DNA of 64,000 bases from a virus. A program made the position numbers and the translations under genes. The DNA is taken from positions 52,186-116,185 of the IMG/VR virus record IMGVR_UViG_3300009149_000014, one strand, 5' to 3'. Numbering within the stretch: the stretch's first letter is position 1; each line of letters opens with the position of its first letter. The notes beneath the pieces were generated by a model. It worked only from the letters and a program-made list of their open reading frames with translations. It did no database searches and was not told where the DNA came from. Positions 25,216 to 32,758 of this stretch are shown one piece after another.

Positions 25216-27906
25216 ATGAGAGCTGTATTGGCCGATAATCGGCATATTACGATTGATAGTATTTCGGATTACGAAATGAACATCCTGTGGGATGAATTCA
25301 CTTTTGAAGATCCGAACGTGTATGCTTCGAACAGTGCTGCTCGAAGTTGGCAGGGCAAGTATCGCAAATTCGATAGAATTAATCGAAGAGTGATGCGAAC
25401 ATTTCTAGGTCGTCTTGCCTACGTCGCCCGGAAAAACGAACTTCCATTTGAAGTCGTGGATCTTCGTCCAAAATGGAAATATACTTACATCGACGAAAAA
25501 CTCGTCGACAAAGATTTTCTGCCTGGGATTACCTTAGAAGATTATCAAATCGATGGTATCAAAAAAGGTATCAAATGTGAATGTGGCATCTTTAAACTGA
25601 CCACAGGAGCCGGTAAATGCCTTGGTAAAGACACTCCGGTCATGATGTTCGACGGATCTATCAAAAAGGTCCAAGACATTAGGGCCGGAGAATTACTAAT
25701 GGGTGATGATTCTACTCCACGTCGAGTGCTTAGCACTTGTAGTGGCCGAGAGAATCTTTATCAAGTTGATCAGATCTATGGTGATTCATATGTTGTGAAT
25801 GAATCGCACATTCTTTCTCTGATGAAATCGCCCGCTAGAAAAGGTCAAGTGTCTGAGAAAATTGATATCGGAGTTGCTGATTATCTTAATTCTACCAACT
25901 ATGATAAGCATCGATTGAAAGGATATAAAGCTCCGGTGGAATATCCCATCAGAGATGTTCAATTAGATCCTTATTTCTTGGGATTGTGGCTTGGAGATGG
26001 TATTTCGGCTGACGCATCCTTTTGTTTGCACGAAGAAGATTCGAAAGAAGCTATCAATGCTTTGTATGAATACGCCACTTCGCTCGGTTGTGTGATTCAC
26101 ACTTACGACGAACCATCAAAAGCGAACAATTATGCTATTCGTTTATACGAAGGTATTCATGCCCCTGAAGATTATGTTGCTCATACTCCTAATCCATTTC
26201 GACAAGCGTTAAAATCGTACTGCCTTATTAAGAATAAGCACGTTCCGGATGATTATGTTTATAATTCCAGAGAAATTCGTCTTCAGCTGCTTGCTGGTTT
26301 AATCGATGCTGATGGTGAATTAAACAATAATGGATATACAATCAATTTAAAGAATCGTTTGATCGTTGATTCTTGTTGTGTGATCGCTCGGTCTTTAGGA
26401 TTTCGAGCCAATGTGGTACCAAATAAAAAGAAATCACAAACAGGTTATGAAGGACAATATTGGAAATTATCTATTTGGGGTCACACTGACCAAATTCCAG
26501 TGAAAATCGATTATAAAAAGGCAGCTCCAAGGAAGATTAAAAAAGATCCTCTTGTGTATGGTATAGAATTAACTGAATTGGGTGAAGGTGATTATTACGG
26601 TTTTGAGATTGATGGTAATAAGAGATTCTTACTCGGCGATTTTACCGTTACACATAACACCGAGATAATTGCTGGTCTTTGTAAAGCGATTAATTGTCCT
26701 ACTCTCATTCTTGCAGATATGACCGTGGTGGTTGCTCAACTGCGAGATCGCTTAAAACTTCGGGAAGTAGCCTCAGAAATAGGTATGTTTTTCGCTGGCG
26801 AAAAGCCTAATGGAGAACAGATCGTCATTGGATCTATTCAGAGTCTCAATACACCCAAACCACCCAAGGACGAGCCTCAGGAACATCAATATAAGAATGA
26901 AAAGACATTCAAGCAGGCTCATAAGAGCTGGCAGTCGTCTCTTTTGGCTTATGAGACTCGTAAACGCAATTATAAAATGTTGATGGAGTATGTTAAGAAT
27001 GCTGAAATGCTTATCGTGGATGAATGTGATCGGAGTAATTCTACCACATACAAGCAAGTAATTCGCAAGTTATTCAAGGGCCGTCGTCGTTACGGATTCA
27101 GTGCTACTCCTTTTGATGATGCGAAACCGATTGCTAATCTCAACGTGGAAGAGAATTTTGGATATATCATTTACGAAATGAATCGTAAGGATGTTGAGGC
27201 TAGAGGTCGGATCATTCCTCTTAAGTATCGTATGTTGGTTTATGAAGACCCAACATATGAACTTCACAATAAGATTGCTCTTGATGAGGCGACCAATATG
27301 TTTTTGGTCGACAATGAGCGGTTGCATGATATGGTGTTTGGGATTGTTAAACACCATGCTGGCGAGAAAAATATGATTCTTGTTGACAGAATTCCGCTTG
27401 GTGAGAATTTGCTTGCTCGTGCCCAATCTATTGGTCTCAAAGCAGCCTTTATTTACGGTAAGACTGCCAAGCAAGAAAGAAACGATATTATTGACTCTTT
27501 TGCTGCTGGTGAATTAGATGTTCTAATTGGAGGGAAAATAGTTAATAGAGGGCTTGACGTCAAAGGTGGGGTTGATAATCTCATCATGGCGGCTGGCGGT
27601 AAGCTACGTTCGGACTTCTTGCAGAAGATTGGACGTGCTTTAAGGGTAAATAATAGAGGTTACAGTTACGTCTATGATGTGCTGTTCCGTTGCAATCATT
27701 ACCTTTATGAACACGCCAAGGCTCGTCTGCAGACAATTGTTGATGCAGAATACGATTCAGCAGTGAATTTTGGATATACAACAATAGATGGCCCGTCACT
27801 CATTTCCCGAAACTTCCGTCCTCCGGCCAGACCTAAGACCGGACGCGGAGGAACTCAAAAAGAAACACTATTTCATCAACGAGATAGTGGAATGGAAGCT
27901 GACTAG
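25216..27906 (+). CDS. UvsW-like SF2 DNA/RNA helicase with intein
   Basis: An 896-residue precursor; 549 residues after splicing, similar to T4 UvsW (587). The N-terminal 90 residues may be a DNA-binding domain. Motifs: LEDYQIDGIKKG (Q-motif-like), TTGAGK-T (Walker A, split by the intein), LIVDECDRSN (motif II near residue 602), GFSATPF (motif III), VNRGLDVKG (motif V) and QKIGRALRV (motif VI). UvsW-type helicases unwind branched DNA and R-loops and help switch origin-driven to recombination-driven replication. The gene has a GAGGA ribosome site, and its end overlaps the sigma-factor-like gene by 119 bases. Confidence 0.85.
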   Translation: MRAVLADNRHITIDSISDYEMNILWDEFTFEDPNVYASNSAARSWQGKYRKFDRINRRVMRTFLGRLAYVARKNELPFEVVDLRPKWKYTYIDEKLVDKDFLPGITLEDYQIDGIKKGIKCECGIFKLTTGAGKCLGKDTPVMMFDGSIKKVQDIRAGELLMGDDSTPRRVLSTCSGRENLYQVDQIYGDSYVVNESHILSLMKSPARKGQVSEKIDIGVADYLNSTNYDKHRLKGYKAPVEYPIRDVQLDPYFLGLWLGDGISADASFCLHEEDSKEAINALYEYATSLGCVIHTYDEPSKANNYAIRLYEGIHAPEDYVAHTPNPFRQALKSYCLIKNKHVPDDYVYNSREIRLQLLAGLIDADGELNNNGYTINLKNRLIVDSCCVIARSLGFRANVVPNKKKSQTGYEGQYWKLSIWGHTDQIPVKIDYKKAAPRKIKKDPLVYGIELTELGEGDYYGFEIDGNKRFLLGDFTVTHNTEIIAGLCKAINCPTLILADMTVVVAQLRDRLKLREVASEIGMFFAGEKPNGEQIVIGSIQSLNTPKPPKDEPQEHQYKNEKTFKQAHKSWQSSLLAYETRKRNYKMLMEYVKNAEMLIVDECDRSNSTTYKQVIRKLFKGRRRYGFSATPFDDAKPIANLNVEENFGYIIYEMNRKDVEARGRIIPLKYRMLVYEDPTYELHNKIALDEATNMFLVDNERLHDMVFGIVKHHAGEKNMILVDRIPLGENLLARAQSIGLKAAFIYGKTAKQERNDIIDSFAAGELDVLIGGKIVNRGLDVKGGVDNLIMAAGGKLRSDFLQKIGRALRVNNRGYSYVYDVLFRCNHYLYEHAKARLQTIVDAEYDSAVNFGYTTIDGPSLISRNFRPPARPKTGRGGTQKETLFHQRDSGMEAD
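25618..26658 (+). mobile_element. Intein in helicase P-loop with LAGLIDADG endonuclease
   Basis: A 347-residue insert starting CLGKDTPVMM and ending GDFTVTHN before Thr +1. It splits TTGAGK and T of the Walker A motif, a frequent intein site because the DNA is highly conserved. Block B is NESHILSL. The endonuclease motifs FLGLWLGDG and LLAGLIDADG both keep the catalytic Asp, so it appears active. Confidence 0.93.
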
Positions 27907-28696
27907 ATACATCTGGACTGGTACCACCAGTGTGGAATATCGAAATTCTATCATGGAACATGCGAATGAATTGATCATTCAACTTATTCGCAAGCAAGGA
28001 TTGTACAACATCTATAGGGGCCATGACCCCAGTGCGTTGAACGAATTAGTGCATGTTGCTTACATGCAAATCGAACGCACCCTCTACAAGTATCGAGCCC
28101 GACCTCATTGTCGAAGTTGTTTCTCTTGGGATCGACCGAATGCTAGTATTCTGTATGAGCCTGCTCAATTTGAATTTGGGATCACGCCCCCTGAACGTTT
28201 AGTGAAAATGCATCCAAAGTGCCCACATTGTGGGGCGGTGCTTAAAGCTGACGCTTACATTGAGCCTTCTCAAGGATTGTATGGTGGGACTTATGACATT
28301 CTATATCGTGGAATGTCTAAAGTCTTTAACATGTGGTCGCAGGTTGCTCGTACTGTCATTTTGGCTTATGTCAAGAAAGACACTCGTGATGTGCGTAATG
28401 GCGATAATTATACTGAGTTTATTAATCGCAAGCATTCTAGCGGCAATAATGAACAATATGTCAGTGCTTTGATGCAGGCTAAAGCCGAAATGTGGTTTAA
28501 TCCTGAGTATTGTGCTGTGGTAGATGCTTTGGTTGAACTTTCAAGTGAGTCTGATCCGGATAAGAATTTCAAGAAGAAACTGTGTACCATCTCTGGAGTC
28601 GAACGTAAAACTGTGGATCATGCTTTGATCGTACTGCAAGTGATGTTAGAATTACATGCAGAGAATTTCAATGCAAAAGAATTACGATGCAGTTAA
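27788..28696 (+). CDS. Late sigma factor-like protein (gp55-like) with zinc-ribbon insert
   Basis: A 302-residue protein. The N-terminal HYFINEIVEWK parallels the start of T4 gp55, and KVFNMWSQVARTVILAYVKK (about residues 180-200) resembles the sigma region 2 helix pattern of gp55 (Y-x-x-x-A-x-x-x-A-F-x-x-R-I-K-K). Between these lies a zinc-ribbon-like insert, CRSC and, 46 residues on, CPHC, absent from T4 gp55 (185 residues). It would direct the host RNA polymerase to late promoters. The first 40 codons overlap the helicase end; a later start at 27952 would remove a conserved-looking part. It may read the TAAATATA/CAAATATA motifs in this window. Confidence is moderate because region 4 is not clear. 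Confidence 0.55.
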   Translation: MARHSFPETSVLRPDLRPDAEELKKKHYFINEIVEWKLTRYIWTGTTSVEYRNSIMEHANELIIQLIRKQGLYNIYRGHDPSALNELVHVAYMQIERTLYKYRARPHCRSCFSWDRPNASILYEPAQFEFGITPPERLVKMHPKCPHCGAVLKADAYIEPSQGLYGGTYDILYRGMSKVFNMWSQVARTVILAYVKKDTRDVRNGDNYTEFINRKHSSGNNEQYVSALMQAKAEMWFNPEYCAVVDALVELSSESDPDKNFKKKLCTISGVERKTVDHALIVLQVMLELHAENFNAKELRCS

Positions 28697-28878
28697 AATA
28701 TGTTAGTGATGGTGCGTTCTTTCCTTATGCGTGGGGAGATCGTGTCAGTTCATTTGTTGACCCCAAGGAACGAGATAGATGGCTGAAACGAACAAGTTCG
28801 AATGGGTCCTCAGCGTCTGCACCAAGCAAGCCCCGTCGTTCGAAAAAGTCCAAGAAATCCTCGAAGAAAAAGGCGTAA
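28687..28878 (+). CDS. Small basic protein of unknown function
   Basis: A 63-residue protein whose ATG overlaps the previous stop. The first half (YVSDGAFFPYAWGDRVSSFV) is aromatic; the last 20 residues are mostly Lys, Ser and Arg, a possible nucleic-acid-binding tail. It overlaps the next gene by 100 bases in another frame, so at least one of the two is used unusually. Coding is plausible but not certain. Confidence 0.45.
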   Translation: MQLKYVSDGAFFPYAWGDRVSSFVDPKERDRWLKRTSSNGSSASAPSKPRRSKKSKKSSKKKA

Positions 28879-29228
28879 AAATTACGCCTCGGGATTATAT
28901 TATTGCCTGTAAAGAGAATAATCTCACTCCAGACATTGATCCCGTTTTCGTCAAAATCGCTGAATCTACCGCTACTCTTGAAGATGTCAACATGCTTCTA
29001 GAAGATGTCGGTGACGCTGTGCGAGAACGAATACTCCGTCGAGTCCGGAAAAGTGCCACCAAAGGCCATATAACTCACGGGGGCCGTCAGAAGCTGGGTG
29101 GTGAACGAATGTCAGGACGAGTCACTCCAAAACGCAAGAGAAGCGGCCACACTCAAGATCACGGTAGAGGTGAACACGGACATGACAAATCAACCGAACA
29201 ACAACAAAGAGATGCAAAATCCTCTTGA
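28779..29228 (+). CDS. Unknown basic protein before terminase genes
   Basis: A 149-residue protein. The N-terminal 95 residues look folded and helical (FEKVQEILEEKGVKITPRDY, ATLEDVNMLLEDVGDAV); the C-terminal 55 residues are Arg-, His- and Gly-rich and probably disordered, with possible nucleic-acid affinity. It overlaps its two neighbours (28687-28878 and 29182-29733). Function unknown. Confidence 0.5.
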   Translation: MAETNKFEWVLSVCTKQAPSFEKVQEILEEKGVKITPRDYIIACKENNLTPDIDPVFVKIAESTATLEDVNMLLEDVGDAVRERILRRVRKSATKGHITHGGRQKLGGERMSGRVTPKRKRSGHTQDHGRGEHGHDKSTEQQQRDAKSS

Positions 29229-29733
29229 AGAAATGGAGGCTATGCTCTCTGAGTTAGATTCTACACTTGAATCACCTCAGGTGAACGGTGAATTGGTGAT
29301 TGAACCAGAACGGAATCCTGGTCCACAAGTCATAAGCCAAAGCATCCTCAAAAACGATCAACCAGAGGATGAAGAAATTACAGACGAATTCGAAGAATTC
29401 GTCATCGAAAAGGCCCGTACCCTCACTGAACTCGTTCTATCCAACTGTGAGGAAGATCGTAATGAGGCCACGGCTGCCATCCAATTAATCAAAGACTTGA
29501 TCACAAGCCAGGATAGAGTAGTTCATGGCGGCACGATATCGAGATTAATTCAAGCTATTGATACCAGATCTAGTATCAACATGACCATCGTGAAAGCCCT
29601 TGAATCACAAGCTAAAATCTTGTCAGCTCGAAAGGGACCCACAAAACAAATAACCAATAATAACAATACTGCGGTCGGTAGTTCATCACTGATCAGCATC
29701 CTAGAAGCTGGCATGAAAGCCAAGACAAATTAG
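29182..29733 (+). CDS. Putative terminase small subunit (gp16-like)
   Basis: A 183-residue protein. ATG 29182 (MTNQPNNN) is chosen because it is preceded by an AGAGGTG ribosome site; the upstream in-frame ATG at 29098 would overlap the former gene further. The acidic N-terminal third is followed by helices (ARTLTELVLSNCEEDRNEAT) and a conserved-looking VHGGTISRLIQAIDTRSSIN segment. It lies ten bases before the large terminase, the usual place for the small subunit that recognises DNA for packaging. Identification rests on position and size. Confidence 0.5.
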   Translation: MTNQPNNNKEMQNPLEEMEAMLSELDSTLESPQVNGELVIEPERNPGPQVISQSILKNDQPEDEEITDEFEEFVIEKARTLTELVLSNCEEDRNEATAAIQLIKDLITSQDRVVHGGTISRLIQAIDTRSSINMTIVKALESQAKILSARKGPTKQITNNNNTAVGSSSLISILEAGMKAKTN

Positions 29734-29743
29734 GAATACTCGC

Positions 29744-32700
29744 ATGGGCGAACTCGAAAAAGAAATATTAAAATGCCAGAAATCTATAGCTTATTTCTTA
29801 TCTGAACATTGCAGTATCCAACACCCATCTGCTGGTATCGTTCCATTTGTTCCATTTAAATATCAGCTCAAAGCCCTAGATTCATTCGACTCGCACCGTT
29901 TTAATATCGTCCGAAAATGCCGACAGTGTGGAATTTCCCAAATCTCAGGTGCTTATGCTTTGCACCAAGGAATGTTCTTCCCTTATCAAACCATTCTAAT
30001 TATCTCTAAGAAAGAAGACGACGCTAAAAATTTCTTGCGACGTAACATCACTTTCTTGTTTGATAACCTCCCAGAATGGATGCAGAAACTCTGGGAACCG
30101 ACCAAACGCAATGAGCACGAAATTGTATTCCCCAACGGATCAAGCATCAAATCATTGACCAGTAGTCCAGAAGTGCTCCGATCTCACTCTGCCTCACTAA
30201 ATATTATTGACGAAGCCGCTTTTATACCGAGTATGGACCGTATGTGGGCATCAGGATATTCTTGTGTTGTAGCCGAAACACTGTTGACAACCAGCAGTGG
30301 TTTAATCCGTATGGGTTCATTGCCAAAAGGTAAAGAACGTTGGCAAGATATTAATATCGATATCCAAACAGACGAAGGTATTTTCTCAGCCGATAAAGTC
30401 TATCTATCCGGCGTAGCACCCGTACGCAAGATCACGACAGAACTAGGCTTAGAAATAACAGCTACTCCAAACCATCGAATCAGAGTAATAAGCCCGAACG
30501 GCGACTACGTTTGGCAATATGTCAACAATGTCACCCCTGGTGAATACATCGTTACCAGGCTTGGTGATCTACCGACAAAACAAAAGATCAATCACGAATT
30601 ATACATGGCTGGTATCTTATACCCAAGAGCTACCAAAGTCGGTAAAGACGTGCACACCAAATTCAACAGCCAATTGCAAACTAAAGAATTCGCAGAGGCT
30701 TGTGAAGCTGTCTTCGGACCCAATGGCTATGTTATCAACAAAAGACAACTGAAAATCACTTCACCTAAAGTTTTCGAACTTGCCGAGAAGTATGGTTTTC
30801 AATTGACTACTCCATTAGATGAACGTTCAATTAGTGATGAAATTTTCGCCCTTGGCCGTGATCAATATTATCACGTCTTGTGTGGAATAATCGACGCTCA
30901 AAGTGCGAGCGGCAAAAGGATTGGTGCTATCTTCGATAGCAAACAATTGGTTAATGATATTCAAAATCTGATGTTCGATTTTGGATTTCCAATTTCTGTT
31001 ACAACCACTTCGACAGAACAACATCGATTAATTGTAGTCGATTCCGATTTGGGCAATGTCTTTTTAGATCATTTTTATTCTACCAGACATGATCTTCGTC
31101 TTTGTGCTGAATCTGGACAATCATACAACACAGATCATCCAGTGCTAGTTCATTTATTTGAACAAGAATGTAATACTTTAATTAGGGAGAATCCAACCGA
31201 TGAAACGATTAGTCGATGTGGTTCTTACGGTCGCATTCGATATAATGATATTCGTGGTCTGCTGCGTTTCAATGTGGGCGATATTAACAGCTGGCTAGTC
31301 AAAAACAAGCTTTTCGTCGATCGAATTGTCAAAGTAGAAGAGGACATTCGAGAAACATTCGATATCCAAGTCCCCGAGAAACATTGTTACATTTCCAACA
31401 GCCTTGTAAGTCACAACACGCTTCAGCACGGTGGACGTGTCATCGTGGTGAGCACATTAAACGGTATGGGTGACTGGTACTACAAAATGCTCAAAGGAGC
31501 TGAGCAAGGCACTAATGGTTTCAATCTGATTGAGATCAACTGGTACGACATGGATTGGGAAATTGAATACAAAGACAAGGGTACTAATGAGCAGGTTCGA
31601 ATCGCTCCATGTGATGGAATTCGTGAGTGCCAAACTGCTGATGAACGAGAAAAGTATGGTCCATATTGGTCTCCTTGGTTAGAACAGCAATACAATGCTC
31701 TGGCTGAAGAAGGAGAAACTTGGAAATTCGATCAGGAAATCTTGGCTCGGGTTGTTAGTTCTGGTAAGACAGTTCTCCCACCTGTGAACCTCGATACTAT
31801 TGATGGAATGATCCGTAAACCCATTAAAATCGCCAAGGGTATTCATCAATATATGCATCCTATCAAGCGAGAACCAATTGTTCTCGACTTCGATTTTGAG
31901 GGTAACCAAGGGCTCTGGTTTTGGGAAATGCCGGTTCGCCAACATCCTGATGCTCCCCAAGGTTACACTTATACTTTGGGTGTTGATACGATGACTGGTC
32001 GTGGCAATGACTTTCATGGTTTGGAAGTTTTTTGTCTTGAGACGGGTGAACAAGTCGCAGAAATGATGATGCGATGTATCCCTAAGATGCTTTGTCCTTA
32101 TATTGACATGTTAGGTCGATTCTACAATAATGCAATGGTTAATGTGGAACGCAATAACGGTGGTGATGGAGTTATCGATGAACTTCGTCTTGAGTATGGT
32201 TATCCCAATCTCTGGCGAAGAATTCGGATTCCTGATAAAGCTGGTATGAAACCAAAGCTTGACCCTTATGGACACTTCACAACTGACATTACTAAAATCG
32301 GGCTTAATAAGTTGATGGTTGACTTGTTGGGATCTCCAGGTTGTGTGAAGGTTTATAGTTCACGATTGCATGATCAATTATGCACATATATTAATCATCG
32401 TGATCGTGGTGGTCGGCCAACCGGGAAAACCGGAGCTGAAGTCGGTTGTCACGACGACCTTTGTTTAGGTGCTGGTCTTGGATTAGTGGCATTGGTAAGT
32501 AATCCTGATCCAGATAAAAGTAAAGTATTGCCGTTCAAGAGAGATTTGGATATTAGTTTCATGGGTGAATCACCCGATGCTACTATCATGGCACATGATC
32601 CGAGTTTAGTCGGCCCAGTTTCGGTCGACCATCCCGATACTGGCGAAGAATCTACCTCTTATGAAGACCAAGTAGCTGGCTTTGCTAGAGACTTGTGGTT

Positions 32701-32758
32701 AGGCGATAGGAAAACAATCGATCAAGCTGTTGTAAAGAGAAAATCATATTATGCCTAG
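29744..32758 (+). CDS. Terminase large subunit (gp17-like) with intein
   Basis: A 1004-residue precursor; 619 residues after removing the 385-residue intein, close to T4 gp17 (610). ATPase: RKCRQCGISQ in place of a standard Walker A (no P-loop Lys; RQ-x-G-I-S type), LNIIDEAAF (Walker B), and VVSTLNG (coupling motif III). Nuclease: YTLGVDTMTGRGNDFHG (first Asp), VNVERNN (Glu) and GCHDDLCLGAG (last Asp pair). It powers DNA packaging into the prohead and cuts the concatemer. It is followed directly by the portal gene (8-base overlap). Confidence 0.92.
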   Translation: MGELEKEILKCQKSIAYFLSEHCSIQHPSAGIVPFVPFKYQLKALDSFDSHRFNIVRKCRQCGISQISGAYALHQGMFFPYQTILIISKKEDDAKNFLRRNITFLFDNLPEWMQKLWEPTKRNEHEIVFPNGSSIKSLTSSPEVLRSHSASLNIIDEAAFIPSMDRMWASGYSCVVAETLLTTSSGLIRMGSLPKGKERWQDINIDIQTDEGIFSADKVYLSGVAPVRKITTELGLEITATPNHRIRVISPNGDYVWQYVNNVTPGEYIVTRLGDLPTKQKINHELYMAGILYPRATKVGKDVHTKFNSQLQTKEFAEACEAVFGPNGYVINKRQLKITSPKVFELAEKYGFQLTTPLDERSISDEIFALGRDQYYHVLCGIIDAQSASGKRIGAIFDSKQLVNDIQNLMFDFGFPISVTTTSTEQHRLIVVDSDLGNVFLDHFYSTRHDLRLCAESGQSYNTDHPVLVHLFEQECNTLIRENPTDETISRCGSYGRIRYNDIRGLLRFNVGDINSWLVKNKLFVDRIVKVEEDIRETFDIQVPEKHCYISNSLVSHNTLQHGGRVIVVSTLNGMGDWYYKMLKGAEQGTNGFNLIEINWYDMDWEIEYKDKGTNEQVRIAPCDGIRECQTADEREKYGPYWSPWLEQQYNALAEEGETWKFDQEILARVVSSGKTVLPPVNLDTIDGMIRKPIKIAKGIHQYMHPIKREPIVLDFDFEGNQGLWFWEMPVRQHPDAPQGYTYTLGVDTMTGRGNDFHGLEVFCLETGEQVAEMMMRCIPKMLCPYIDMLGRFYNNAMVNVERNNGGDGVIDELRLEYGYPNLWRRIRIPDKAGMKPKLDPYGHFTTDITKIGLNKLMVDLLGSPGCVKVYSSRLHDQLCTYINHRDRGGRPTGKTGAEVGCHDDLCLGAGLGLVALVSNPDPDKSKVLPFKRDLDISFMGESPDATIMAHDPSLVGPVSVDHPDTGEESTSYEDQVAGFARDLWLGDRKTIDQAVVKRKSYYA
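30263..31417 (+). mobile_element. Intein in large terminase, endonuclease degenerate
   Basis: A 385-residue insert starting CVVAETLLTTSSG and ending HCYISNSLVSHN before Thr +1, inserted between Walker B and motif III. Block B TATPNHRIRV is intact, so splicing should work. The two endonuclease motifs appear worn: MAGILYPRA and LCGIIDAQS have Arg and Gln where the catalytic Asp residues are expected. This intein probably persists without homing. Confidence 0.88.
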
